Below, one piece after another: positions 8,478 through 17,356 of a stretch of 64,000 bases of DNA. The stretch is from NCBI RefSeq assembly GCF_014651615.1, contig NZ_BMXF01000002.1:661439-725438 (forward strand). The letters are read 5' to 3'. This DNA is from Persicitalea jodogahamensis (GTDB lineage: Bacteria; Bacteroidota; Bacteroidia; Cytophagales; Spirosomataceae). Both the position numbers and the translations under genes were made by a program. The notes under the pieces were generated by a model that was not told the origin of the DNA, made no database searches, and was given only the letters and a program-made list of their open reading frames with translations. How positions within the stretch are numbered: position 1 is the first letter of the stretch; each line of letters opens with the position of its first letter.

Positions 8478-9608
8478 TTATTTTTTGTCCTGCTTTTCGA
8501 TAGTGTCGATCGCCTTCACCATCGCGTGAAAGCTCCTGACCTGGCTTTTTTCGGCGGTTTTCCATGCCTCACTTCGGTATTCAGGCAAAAAATCGTCTAT
8601 CGAAGACCAGACGGTTTGCATCACGCCCAGGTAATGCTGTTTCATCTCCGGGGTTACGTATTGCCGGGATTCATTCGTGCATGATCTGCACTTGCTTTTC
8701 GGCCACCTCGGGCTGATTCCACGGGCAAGCCACCACATCGAATCCTTTTTGGGCGAAATAGTGCATCGTCGGTAGAGGTAGTTTGTAGTGCCAATCGAAA
8801 ATGACAACCGACTTGGGAATCATGTCGATGGCGCGGGCGGTGTTGTTCATGCTGGCCTCCCACATACCGATGCCGGAGGTATTGCCATCAAGCAACCGAT
8901 CGCCCCAGATCCACAACCGGACGCCTTTCTCCGCCAAATTATTGCTTATTTTGGTTACCTCCCCGGCAAAAATCACGGCAGGATCCATGCCCTTACAGCG
9001 GGGACATTTATCATCGGCCAGGTAAAACACCTCGTCCATCCCGGCATGAAAAGATTTGGCTTCAAAAACTTCCACTATTTAATCGACCATGTCGAACACC
9101 ACCTTGTGAACATCGGGATGCAGGGGGCAGTAGCTCTTGCAATAGAGTCCGTCCGCATTTGGCCATTCGTATTTTTCCGGCATTTTCACATGAGGAGTTT
9201 CGTCAAATTCGGGATAGACCTCGAGCAGCGTCTTTACGTGACTGTCGGCACTTTGGTGTCCCAGCAGATTGACCTGCGGAATCAGCTCGATGCCGTGCTT
9301 TCGGCAAACCGCCACCAGTTTTTTGACTTCCGTTTTCGATAGCGGGCTGGATCGCAATTCTGGCTTTCCATGAGGCGACTCGACCGCAACTCGGGCCTAG
9401 ACTCGTACATATAATGATGGTCGATCTGCAATACCAGGGTATTGATGCCCTTCGGGGCCAGTTCTTTTTCAATAAAACTGATGAAGGCGTCCAAATTAGC
9501 CGAAGTGGGGGCGAAGATGCTAAAAGCCTTGACGGGAAAGGCGGGTTGGGCAAACAGATTGGAACTGAGGAAAACCAAGGCTAGGATTATAAAAAGAGTT
9601 CTTTTCAT
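8478..9608 (-). pseudogene. Decayed GH20-like beta-N-acetylhexosaminidase
   Basis: A signal-peptide-bearing glycosidase gene is broken in three places. The 5' part (from 9608, MKRTLFIILALVFLSSNLFAQ) reads to about 9350, where it changes frame. The next part (VKKLVAVCRKHGIELIPQVNLLGHQS) continues to an in-frame TAA at 9079-9081. The same frame resumes with VEVFEAKSFHAGMDEVFYL, which resembles the GH20 catalytic region with its Asp-Glu pair, and ends at about 8671 (QIMHE, stop). The C-terminus (ESRQYVTPEMKQHYLGVMQTVW) follows in another frame to 8478. The pieces join into one protein of about 375 residues, so one nonsense change and two frameshifts explain the damage. Loss of function is likely unless all three are sequencing errors. 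Confidence 0.82.
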
Positions 9609-9706
9609 ACAAAAATTGGGATACCTACGAGAGTAGCTGAATCACTTTGAGCGTACCAAGGTAGGGAGAATGGTCGATGAAAGTCAAGAATGCTGATCTA
9701 TCCTGA

Positions 9707-10522
9707 CTAAAACCGCAATCCAACCACCACGCCAAAACCTGTATTCCGAACAATTTTCTCTACACGCATTATCGGTACGGGAAGAGGTTTGCCTTGCTGG
9801 TCGACCAGTTGAGCTAAGGGAATGGTAGGAAACCGCGTTTTGCTAATATTGAAAAGGAGCGGCGTCCCTTCTATCTCTATAAACAATACCGTCGGGCGCG
9901 AAAAGACGGAAGAACTGCTTCCTTCGCCTGCAGTTGTTTGGAATAGTTTTTTGCCTAGCGCATATTCGACACCAATGCTGCTGAACACGTTATAGTCAAA
10001 CTGAGTGAAGTAGCCGTAATCGTCGCCCCAAAACGCGCTTTTGAAATCCATTAAATAATCCAACCTTTGGCCGAGCCGGAAGTAGCCCACCGTGCGACGC
10101 GGGGCGGTGCGGAACTGGAAGGACAACTCAGAGGAAGCGTAATGGAAAAGGTTGTCCTGCACCGTGCGGGGTGGCAAGAGTACTGCGTAGCCTTTGTCTT
10201 GCAGGTAGGTTGCCTCCGACTTGAAGCCCTTCTGGCGGTAGCCGACGCCCACCTGCATGGCGACGCGGGAAGTGAGGAGCAAGTCGTACAGAGCCATGAC
10301 GTTGAGGGTCGCTCTGCCGTAGCCGCCCGCGTAGTTGTCCTTGATGAGTGCGTCGGTGCTGTCCAACACCGCCGGAATGGTGAGGATGTTCTGCTGCCGT
10401 TGCCGGCTCGAATACGCCCCCGTTTTGACCGTCCAACTCCCTCGCTGCGCAAACCCGTTGACTGACAGGCCAATCAAAAGAAAAATCAGGCATCCCGCCT
10501 TACGAAAATGAGTGTTTTTCAT
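9707..10522 (-). CDS. Outer-membrane beta-barrel-like protein, unknown function
   Basis: A 271-residue exported protein of unknown function. A signal peptide (about residues 1-25, LIFLLIGLSVNGFAQ) is followed by alternating amphipathic strands with aromatic ends (ATLNVMALYDLLLTSRVAMQVGVGYRQKGF, GYFRLGQRLDYLMDF, FSSIGVEYALG). The chain ends in GFGVVVGLRF, whose terminal Phe is typical of outer-membrane barrels recognised by BAM. This resembles the small porin-like families common in Bacteroidota. The start codon overlaps the stop of the upstream gene (ATGA, 10519-10522), so the two are translationally coupled. It is the last gene of a three-gene operon. Confidence 0.68.
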   Translation of the reverse strand: MKNTHFRKAGCLIFLLIGLSVNGFAQRGSWTVKTGAYSSRQRQQNILTIPAVLDSTDALIKDNYAGGYGRATLNVMALYDLLLTSRVAMQVGVGYRQKGFKSEATYLQDKGYAVLLPPRTVQDNLFHYASSELSFQFRTAPRRTVGYFRLGQRLDYLMDFKSAFWGDDYGYFTQFDYNVFSSIGVEYALGKKLFQTTAGEGSSSSVFSRPTVLFIEIEGTPLLFNISKTRFPTIPLAQLVDQQGKPLPVPIMRVEKIVRNTGFGVVVGLRF

Positions 10523-11205
10523 AACAAATTATAGGTAAGGCCGACCGTGAACGTTCGTCCCCGATAACCGGCGTAAGTGTTGGTGTAATTATGGTAATTG
10601 GGGAAAATTAGATCTGAGGCATCTATGATAAGCCGAGCCTCGGTGTAAAGTGAAACCTTGCGATTCAGTCGGTACATGAGTTCCAGCCCGCCCTGTCCGC
10701 CGAAGGTGTCGGGCGTCGGGAAGCGCGTCCAATCGACCGGAGTGTTGTATTTCACGCCCGACGGTGCAATTAGTTCGCTATAAGCGTGGATTTTCCAGCC
10801 GCCGTACAGCCCCGCCCGCAACCCCGCCGTCCATTTTGGATTGCCAACGCGGTAGGTCAGGTAAAGGGGCAGGAGGATGAAACCCGTGTCATCGTATTTC
10901 CGGACGGTGTCTATGGTCGGTTTCGCAGGATCGTAGAGTTTCCCCAAAGTGAAATGACGGACATCGCGGTAGGTGACGCCAGCTTGCCAACCCAGGCGTT
11001 TGCGGTGCCTACCCACAAAAAAATTCAGCTCGGGGCCAATGCGCCGGGGATTGTAATGATTTAACAGCGAGGCGTCATGGGTGTTGATGCAAGAACCAAC
11101 TCCGCCGGAAAAACCTGCGTAGTCGATAAATTGGCTGCATCCTTCCTGGGCCGAAAGGAAGGATGCAGCAAGCATTAGAAAGAAACGTTGACGGAGTATT
11201 AGCAT
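10519..11205 (-). CDS. Outer-membrane beta-barrel-like protein, unknown function
   Basis: A 228-residue exported protein, second in a three-gene operon. The signal peptide (MLILRQRFFLMLAASFLSAQEG) leads into barrel-like strands (LNFFVGRHRKRLGWQAGVTY, FILLPLYLTYRVG, WTAGLRAGLYGGWKIHAY, LELMYRLNRKVSLYTEARLII). The C-terminal strand GRTFTVGLTYNLL suits an outer-membrane protein. No catalytic motif is visible. It overlaps the upstream lipoprotein gene by 7 bases and the downstream barrel gene by 4. The two barrels share design but little obvious sequence, so they look like partners rather than recent duplicates. Confidence 0.68.
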   Translation of the reverse strand: MLILRQRFFLMLAASFLSAQEGCSQFIDYAGFSGGVGSCINTHDASLLNHYNPRRIGPELNFFVGRHRKRLGWQAGVTYRDVRHFTLGKLYDPAKPTIDTVRKYDDTGFILLPLYLTYRVGNPKWTAGLRAGLYGGWKIHAYSELIAPSGVKYNTPVDWTRFPTPDTFGGQGGLELMYRLNRKVSLYTEARLIIDASDLIFPNYHNYTNTYAGYRGRTFTVGLTYNLL

Positions 11206-12212
11206 GGACCTGCGTCAAATGGAATCCAATATTGTGGGCTGGACGGGAAGTAGAAGTTTTTAGTTTTTATACACTTCAATCCTCTAGATCGTGAGTAAAC
11301 AGTCCAATTCTGTCCAAAAATCTGAGAATTTGGAAAGATCCAGGTGGTACCTGTGTACTGAAGATCGAACTGCTGAGTCGCGTTGGGATCACCAGGCCAA
11401 GTTCCTTCATCGTAATTCTGGCAATTTGATCTCCAGTAAATCTCAGCTTGGAAGGTGTTACTTTTAAGACAATTGCTGAATCCACCACCTGGGTGCGTTA
11501 TAATAGTCCCCTTTATAATAGCTTTAAGGACGAAGTGAATGCCATACTTTTGATAATTCGTGCCAACATCATATATGGCAGTATTAGCTTCTCCAAAGAT
11601 TACCCAGTCGCCAGTGCATTTACTTGGAATATACCCTATTTGGTCACCCAACGCTTCGGGTAAACCGCCTCCACAAAGGAAATTCAACCTCCCATTTGGT
11701 CTAATAGTCAGCGTAGGCGACTCCGTGATCCCCTCGTTCAGCAGCGCAAACACCTCGTCCTCAAAAGAGAAAACGTAAATGTCCTTATCCTTCTGCTCCT
11801 TGATGAGCTTCGTATAGAGCTTCTTCTTCTGATCGTTGGCGACAACGCGCACCAACTTATCCTCGAAGTTCAGCTTGATGATCCAGTTGCCGACTTGCAT
11901 CACGCCGTCTTTGTTCAGCAGCCGAGTTAGTTCTTCGGGCACATTCTTGTCGTTGGCGTCCGTCTTGGCGTTGGGGGACTGAGCGCGGACGCTAGCTAGT
12001 GAAACAAAACCAGCGGGAGCCTTCACGGCAAGTTTGGGGTTTACCAGCGCGAAGTCGTAGTCGCTTTCGGTGCGGAAGTGCAGAAAATCCTCGGCTGAGG
12101 AAACGTTATCCTGACCTAAATTAGGAGTCAAGTCCTGCGACTGACGGTCGCAGGAAACAGCGGCGAGCAACACGAAGGTTGCGGCGAGGTAATTGATGAA
12201 AATCTTTTTCAT
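11199..12212 (-). CDS. Lipoprotein of unknown function heading the barrel operon
   Basis: A 337-residue protein with a clear lipoprotein signal (MKKIFINYLAATFVLLAAVSC, Cys at residue 21). No recognised domain. The middle part (DGVMQVGNWIIKLNFEDKLVRVV, KKLYTKLIKEQKDKDIYVFSFEDEVFALLNEG) alternates strands and charged helices. The C-terminal half is richer in Cys, Trp and Asn (FLCGGGLPEA, IYWRSNCQNYDEGTWPG) and ends in GPC, suggesting a compact exported domain with disulfides. It shares an operon with two outer-membrane barrel proteins, so a surface complex is plausible (inference). The gene is preceded by 230 bases without a gene that hold a TAAGTTTG box on this strand. Confidence 0.62.
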   Translation of the reverse strand: MKKIFINYLAATFVLLAAVSCDRQSQDLTPNLGQDNVSSAEDFLHFRTESDYDFALVNPKLAVKAPAGFVSLASVRAQSPNAKTDANDKNVPEELTRLLNKDGVMQVGNWIIKLNFEDKLVRVVANDQKKKLYTKLIKEQKDKDIYVFSFEDEVFALLNEGITESPTLTIRPNGRLNFLCGGGLPEALGDQIGYIPSKCTGDWVIFGEANTAIYDVGTNYQKYGIHFVLKAIIKGTIITHPGGGFSNCLKSNTFQAEIYWRSNCQNYDEGTWPGDPNATQQFDLQYTGTTWIFPNSQIFGQNWTVYSRSRGLKCIKTKNFYFPSSPQYWIPFDAGPC

Positions 12213-12382
12213 ACTTTTGCGCTTGGTTTGATTGCGAGAAAAACGATTGAATCATTCCAAAGCCGCGTAGAACCTGATGGGGGCCAATCCGAGGGAACTA
12301 CGTGGCTTTGTTGCTTACAAAGGTTGTACTGGTGACAAAAAAAGTCAACAGTGCCGATACCTTTCTTGGCCTAAATCAAAGG

Positions 12383-12390
12383 CAAACTTA
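12383..12390 (-). promoter_or_regulatory. -7 promoter box TAAGTTTG upstream of the lipoprotein operon
   Basis: Read on the minus strand this matches TAnnTTTG, about 170 bases before the lipoprotein start. No convincing -33 box is at the standard distance, so this is only a candidate. Confidence 0.25.
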
Positions 12391-12445
12391 ACCTGGATCA
12401 AGAAGTGTAAATGCTTTTTTTCTTAAAAGTCTAAAAATAAGCTGA

Positions 12446-13023
12446 TTACTTTCCGCCTTGATCCCGATATTTTTTTCGCGTCTTTGATAAAGTGGCTGGA
12501 TCCATGTGGAGGTAGGCCGCAATGAGTTTGTCAGTTAAATTCCGCAACAGGTCAGGGCGTTCTTCCATAAAGAGACAGTAGCGCTCATAGGCATCGAGCA
12601 TAGTGAGGTTATGCAGCCGGAGTTGGCTGTGTAGTAAGTAATGCAGCGTCACCTTACGGACAAGGATCGCCAGCGATACTTTTGGAGCAGATCGTCGTAA
12701 TCACCCCTTTTGATGAATACACCCTTTATCGGTGTGCAGGCCGTCAGGTATTCGCGGGAAGGTCGCTGGTAATGGAAGCTTTCTACGGCGGTGGCAAAGT
12801 CACCTGCGGCGGCAAACCAGTTGACGAACTGTTTTCCTTTCGTCAGATAGTGGCTCATGGCAATACCCTCGCCGATGAAGTAGGTTTGCTCCTGCACCAT
12901 GCCGGGAGCGAGTAGATGGGTGCCTGTTGGGTATTCGAAGGGAGTGGTGGCTTTTTCGATAGCTTGCTGGCAAGCCTTTTCCAGTGAACCATAGTGCAGA
13001 AGGGTGGGGACGAGTTCTTGCAT
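12446..13023 (-). pseudogene. Crp/Fnr-type transcriptional regulator, frameshifted
   Basis: A cyclic-nucleotide-binding-fold regulator is split by one frameshift. The N-terminal part, from the ATG at 13023 (MQELVPTLLHYGSLEKACQQ), has the jelly-roll strands GTHLLAPGMVQEQTYFIGEG and reads to about 12680 before running into a stop at 12649. In the neighbouring frame the protein continues as SLAILVRKVTLHYLLHSQ and then the Crp-type helical region ERPDLLRNLTDKLIAAYLHMDPATLSKTRKK, ending at 12446. The joined product of about 190 residues has the normal length of the short Crp-like regulators common in Bacteroidota. One base change restores it, so a sequencing error or programmed slip cannot be excluded. 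It is divergent from the GH144-like gene. Confidence 0.75.
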
Positions 13024-13117
13024 GGGGAATACATAAATGGTGGATGTCGCTTCGTTTATGAAAGTAACGTTTTTTTTATTGAACATTTACAATAAAATAT
13101 TGCTACAAACTATTGAT

Positions 13118-14767
13118 ATGAAAAGATGCCTGAATGTTGTATGTTTTTTTGCGCTAGTAGTTGCACAGATAGGGTGCAAGAAAGAAAATGCCAATCCCGA
13201 AAAACCCGCCGTATTTAGCCTAAACTCCGTAAAGGTCAACGGCGTTAACAACGGATTTAAATACAACAACTTAGGCGCAAGTCCAACTATCACGCTGGCT
13301 TTCCCGGCCAAAGTAGATCCCGCATCCGTTCCGGCGGGAGTGCAATGGCGTAGCGCAGCTGGTAGTGAAGTCCCTTATAAAGTTACCTATCAAAATGAAA
13401 ATCGCGAGCTGACTTTACAGCCTGAGTCGCCGTTGAGTGGCCTCACATTCTACACCTTGCAGCTTTCAACGGACTTGAAATCACAGGCTGGAGGCAACTT
13501 TCAGGTGCCGATCACGGTAGAACTACGAACGGGCCTGGACTCGACCAATAAATTTCCCGTCATTTCTGACGACTCGCTGTTGACGCTGGTGCAGCGGAAA
13601 ACTTTCTCGTATTTTTGGGAGTTCGGTCATCCGGTAAGCGGCCTGGCACGGGAGCGTAATACTTCCGGAGACGTGGTGACCACAGGCGGCAGCGGCTTTG
13701 GCATCATGGCGATTCCGGTGGCTGTGAGCCGCAATTTTATCAGCCGAAACCAGGGGCTGGAACGGACTCAGAAGATCGTTTCTTTCCTGACCACCAAGGC
13801 CAAACGTTACCACGGTGCCTTTCCGCACTGGCTCAACGGTGCTACGGGCGAGACCGTCCCGTTCAGCGCCCAGGACAATGGGGCTGATCTGGTCGAAACG
13901 TCTTTTCTGATGCAGGGCTTGCTGGTGGCGCGACAGTACTTCAACCGTACCGACGCTGCCGAAACGGCACTGCGCAACGACATCAATGCGCTTTGGCAGG
14001 ATGTGGAATGGGACTGGTTCCGGCAGGGGCAGCAAAATGTTCTTTACTGGCATTGGAGTCCCGACCAGGGCTGGGCGATCAACCAGCCCATTACGGGTTG
14101 GAATGAAAGCCTGATCACTTACGTATTGGCGGCGGCATCGCCCACGCACGCAGTTCCCAAAGTGGTGTACGACCAGGGATGGACGCGCAACGGGAATTTC
14201 CGGAATGGCAAGCCGTTTTACGGCATCACGCTGCCGCTTGGCCCCGACCTGGGTGGACCGCTCTTCCTGTCACATTATTCGTTTCTTGGCTTGGATCCCA
14301 GGAAAATGAAGGATGGCTACGCGGATTATTTTAACCAAAACCGGAGCCATGCGCTCATCAATTACAATTACTGTGTGGAGAATCCGAAGAAATACTACGG
14401 CTACAGCAACCGTTGCTGGGGACTGACCGCCAGCGATATACCCGGTGGCTATACGGCCAGCTCACCCACCAACGACCGGGGCGTGATCGCGCCCACCGCT
14501 GCCCTGTCGTCGATGCCCTATACGCCCGAAGAATCCATGTGGGCCATGAAGTTTTTTTACTACGTGCTGGGTGACAAGCTATGGGGGGAATACGGCTTCC
14601 ACGACGCCTTTTCGCTGGATCAGCCGTGGTTTGCCAACTCCTACCTGGCCATCGATCAGGGGCCGATTATCATCATGATCGAAAATCACCGGAGCGGGTT
14701 GGTTTGGGACCTGCTGATGAGTGCCCCGGAAGTACAGGGTGGTTTACGTGAACTTGGGTTTAAGTAA
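13118..14767 (+). CDS. GH144-like glucoamylase-family (PF10091) lipoprotein
   Basis: This is a probable surface or periplasmic glycoside hydrolase of 549 residues. The ATG at 13118 gives a clean lipoprotein signal (CFFALVVAQIGC), whereas the longer frame from 13037 overlaps the neighbour's upstream region. After the signal comes an Ig-like domain (about residues 25-130, Big_5-like) and then the alpha/alpha-barrel domain of PF10091: TFSYFWEFGHPVSGLARER, GGSGFGIMAIPVAVSR, HWLNGATG, DNGADLVETSFLMQGLL. The characterised members with this fold are endo-beta-1,2-glucanases (GH144), but the family is broad and the substrate here is unproven. It converges on the sugar isomerase and SusCD cluster, which fits a glycan-use locus. 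Confidence 0.85.
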   Translation: MKRCLNVVCFFALVVAQIGCKKENANPEKPAVFSLNSVKVNGVNNGFKYNNLGASPTITLAFPAKVDPASVPAGVQWRSAAGSEVPYKVTYQNENRELTLQPESPLSGLTFYTLQLSTDLKSQAGGNFQVPITVELRTGLDSTNKFPVISDDSLLTLVQRKTFSYFWEFGHPVSGLARERNTSGDVVTTGGSGFGIMAIPVAVSRNFISRNQGLERTQKIVSFLTTKAKRYHGAFPHWLNGATGETVPFSAQDNGADLVETSFLMQGLLVARQYFNRTDAAETALRNDINALWQDVEWDWFRQGQQNVLYWHWSPDQGWAINQPITGWNESLITYVLAAASPTHAVPKVVYDQGWTRNGNFRNGKPFYGITLPLGPDLGGPLFLSHYSFLGLDPRKMKDGYADYFNQNRSHALINYNYCVENPKKYYGYSNRCWGLTASDIPGGYTASSPTNDRGVIAPTAALSSMPYTPEESMWAMKFFYYVLGDKLWGEYGFHDAFSLDQPWFANSYLAIDQGPIIIMIENHRSGLVWDLLMSAPEVQGGLRELGFK

Positions 14768-14813
14768 CTATAAATTACAAGACAGATTTTATCTTGTAAT
14801 TTATAGTTACTTA
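14761..14813. terminator. Bidirectional terminator with 22-bp perfect stem
   Basis: Arms at 14761-14782 and 14792-14813 are perfect reverse complements, enclosing a 9-nt loop. The left arm contains the TAA of the GH144-like gene and the right arm contains the TAA of the convergent isomerase gene, so one palindrome ends both transcripts. The stem is AT-rich and lacks a long separate T-tract. Confidence 0.75.
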
Positions 14814-15764
14814 TGCTTCTTTCCACATTTCTTTTAATCTAGTCAAATCACGGCGCATGGCGTCGAAAACTACCTTTTGATCAACTTTAAGGGTAGTTGC
14901 GCCGTGTTCTGCGCCACCGAGCGGGTATTCGTAATGAAGCGAGATGGGAACGTTGAGCTGGTAGTTTTTTAACAGTCCAATGTACGACTTGAAATCTACC
15001 ATTCCTTCACCGAGGGGCGTGTTTCCGGCCTCCCATTTTCCATTCTTTTCAACCCATGCGAAATCTTTAAACACAATGGTTTTGATGCGGGGCTCCAACA
15101 GACGAAGGCTGTTTTTCCACGATAACCCGCCTTCGACGGTAGCGTGACGAATGTCGTACTGTGCCCCCATGTGGCCGGGATCGGTGTCTTCGAGTAGCTG
15201 GTAAATCTCCCAGGGCGAGGCGCCTACCCGCAGCCCGGCGTGATTCTGGTAGCAGCCAATCAGGCCCAGTTTTTTGTTCAAATCGCCAAGCGCCTTCATC
15301 TGTTTGCTGTGCATTTCCAGCGACTCGGGCATCGTTTTCTCTTTATCGAAATCATACCAGTTCATGCGGTAGTACTTCAAGCCGTGTTTGGCCGCGGTTT
15401 CAAGTACCTTCTTGTCGAGCGGGCCGACGCCTTCCACGGCGGTGCAGAAAAGCTGCGGAGGTAGTTTGTGCTTTTTGAGAGCGGCGATGGCCTTTGGCAG
15501 GTCTTCCTCAACCCGCTCGGGCAGCACGTGGCCACCGGGGCGAACGGTCAGGTCCACGCCGTCGAAACCAATCTCGGCGGCCATTTCGGCCATTTTATCG
15601 TAGTCCAGAAATTGCAGGTGCTTCGAGAAAACGTGGATTTTAGGAACGGGCATGTCAGCGGTATTCCTGCTGAAAGCGGGCAACCCGGCCGCCAGGAAAG
15701 GCAGCGTTCCTGCGGCGAAGGTTGTCTTTTGAATGAAGTTGCGTCTTGTGATCTGATTCTGCAT
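14811..15764 (-). CDS. Sugar phosphate isomerase/epimerase-like TIM barrel, Tat-exported
   Basis: This 317-residue protein belongs to the AP-endonuclease-2-type TIM-barrel superfamily (xylose isomerase-like). The N-terminus has a twin-arginine signal (QITRRNFIQKTTFAAG), so it is probably exported folded to the periplasm. Conserved barrel features follow: MAEMAAEIGFDGVDLTVRPGGHVLPE, LGLIGCYQNHAG, DPGHMGAQYDIRHATVEGG, VFKDFAW, SLHYEYPLGG. The His, Asp and Glu residues in these segments are typical metal ligands. It is the last gene of the SusCD operon (36 bases after SusD), so it probably acts on the imported or surface-released sugar; the reaction is not known. Confidence 0.85.
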   Translation of the reverse strand: MQNQITRRNFIQKTTFAAGTLPFLAAGLPAFSRNTADMPVPKIHVFSKHLQFLDYDKMAEMAAEIGFDGVDLTVRPGGHVLPERVEEDLPKAIAALKKHKLPPQLFCTAVEGVGPLDKKVLETAAKHGLKYYRMNWYDFDKEKTMPESLEMHSKQMKALGDLNKKLGLIGCYQNHAGLRVGASPWEIYQLLEDTDPGHMGAQYDIRHATVEGGLSWKNSLRLLEPRIKTIVFKDFAWVEKNGKWEAGNTPLGEGMVDFKSYIGLLKNYQLNVPISLHYEYPLGGAEHGATTLKVDQKVVFDAMRRDLTRLKEMWKEA

Positions 15765-15800
15765 ATCAATAGGCTTTTAATGCTGCCATTTTTTTAAATA

Positions 15801-17324
15801 TCAATAACCGGGGTTTTGTGGCGCCAAGTTAGGATTAACTTGTAGTTCTATCCTAGGGAGTGGCATAAGATAATCACGATTTGGGTCGAAATTGGTGTGT
15901 GGTTCCAGGGAATTAGGGCCCTTAAATACCTGCTCCCCCAGTTTGCGGCGCTTAATGTCGTACCAGCGCTTGTATTCAAATGCCAGTTCAAGACGTCTCT
16001 CTTCCAGTACCAGGTTGATAAAGGCATCCTTACTTAGTCCGGTAGCTACGTCCGCAGGAAAGTTGGTCTGCTTTCCGGCGCGGTTCCGGGCGCGGGCGCG
16101 GATCTGATTTACATAACCGATGGCTTCGGCGTTGGGGCCTCCGCTGGTTTCGGCCAAGGCCTCGGCCGCAATCAGAAGTACCTCGGCGTAGCGCATGGCG
16201 GCATAGTTGTGGTCAGAGTAACGACCTTCCGTATTGGAGTTGCCGGCGTAGCGGGCGTATTTGGCGATATGCGGGCGCTTGGTATTGTCAAACACCGTAT
16301 ACGGCTTCAACACTCCTCCGATCAAAATTGAATCCGTAAAACTGACCTGTTTGCGGTAGTCGCGGGAATCCCAGGTGTTATATACAGCCATGGAAGGTAC
16401 CGCCACACTCCATCCGCTGCGCGGAGCATCGGCTCCCCGAACGCCGGTCATGGGAGGCATGATGTCGTCATTAGCCCCGCCGCCGCCATTTTGCTGACCG
16501 AGGAAATCGATGGCGAAAACATGTTCCTTTAAATTGTTGGGTTCGGGAGCGCGGAATAAATCCTGGAAATCGGCCACCAGGCCGTAACCAAACTTTGCCT
16601 CATTATCGATCACGAACTTGGCTTCGGTATAGGCTTTCTGGTAATCGGCCATTGTCAGGTAGACGGAAGCCAGGTAGGAAGCCGCTGTACCTTTGGTCGC
16701 CCGGCTTCGCACACTATTAGGCTGGTTGTCGGGGAGCCATTGTTTGCCAAACTGGAAATCAGCAATTATGTTCTGGTAAATAGTAGCTGCCGGAGTTTTG
16801 GAAATCTCCTTCACCGAACTGGGATCAGTAATGAAGCGATCGATGTAAGGAACGTCGCCAAATACCTGCACCAAATGGTAGTAGGCAAAAGCCCGGATAA
16901 AACGTGCTTCGGCAATCAGCGGATTGATTTCATTCTCGCCCAATTTCAGAGACTCCGCCCCCGAAATAGCCGCATTGGCCGCGCTGATTACCTGATACCA
17001 GTAGGGCCAGAATACATTCACCATGTTATTGTTGTCGTCCATGTTGAAGTCGTTGACCTGCTGCCGTTCGGCAGGGGTGCCCCGGTCGCCGATATCGACC
17101 ATGTCGCTGCGCAGCATGATGGCTGTAACGAATTGGCGGCCATACAGCCGCTCGGAGGCAATCCAGCCATAGGCCCCGAAAATTGCCGTCTGCACATCTG
17201 TCGGGGTTTTAAACAGAGACTCCGGGGCCAGAATGCCGACGGGTTTCTCTTCCAAATCCGTACAACTCAGCAATAGCACCCCCAGTATGGAGGCCAAAAA
17301 ATATTTTGAAAGGTACTTTTTCAT
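15801..17324 (-). CDS. SusD/RagB-family glycan-binding lipoprotein
   Basis: This surface lipoprotein of 507 residues forms the lid of the SusC transporter. The ATG at 17324 gives MKKYLSKYFLASILGVLLLSC with a lipobox Cys at residue 21; the longer frame from 17351 adds nine polar residues. The typical SusD features are the helical repeats (AYGWIASERLYGRQF, IAEARFIRAFAYYHLVQVFGDVPY), the NYAAMRYAEVLLIAAEALAE helix, and the C-terminal RGDYLMPLPRIELQVNPNLAPQNPGY-type ending, read here as NRDYLMPLPRIELQVNPNL. It follows SusC by 32 bases, as usual. Confidence 0.95.
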   Translation of the reverse strand: MKKYLSKYFLASILGVLLLSCTDLEEKPVGILAPESLFKTPTDVQTAIFGAYGWIASERLYGRQFVTAIMLRSDMVDIGDRGTPAERQQVNDFNMDDNNNMVNVFWPYWYQVISAANAAISGAESLKLGENEINPLIAEARFIRAFAYYHLVQVFGDVPYIDRFITDPSSVKEISKTPAATIYQNIIADFQFGKQWLPDNQPNSVRSRATKGTAASYLASVYLTMADYQKAYTEAKFVIDNEAKFGYGLVADFQDLFRAPEPNNLKEHVFAIDFLGQQNGGGGANDDIMPPMTGVRGADAPRSGWSVAVPSMAVYNTWDSRDYRKQVSFTDSILIGGVLKPYTVFDNTKRPHIAKYARYAGNSNTEGRYSDHNYAAMRYAEVLLIAAEALAETSGGPNAEAIGYVNQIRARARNRAGKQTNFPADVATGLSKDAFINLVLEERRLELAFEYKRWYDIKRRKLGEQVFKGPNSLEPHTNFDPNRDYLMPLPRIELQVNPNLAPQNPGY

Positions 17325-17356
17325 TGTATTTGCTCTTTTTCTATTTATCAATTTGA

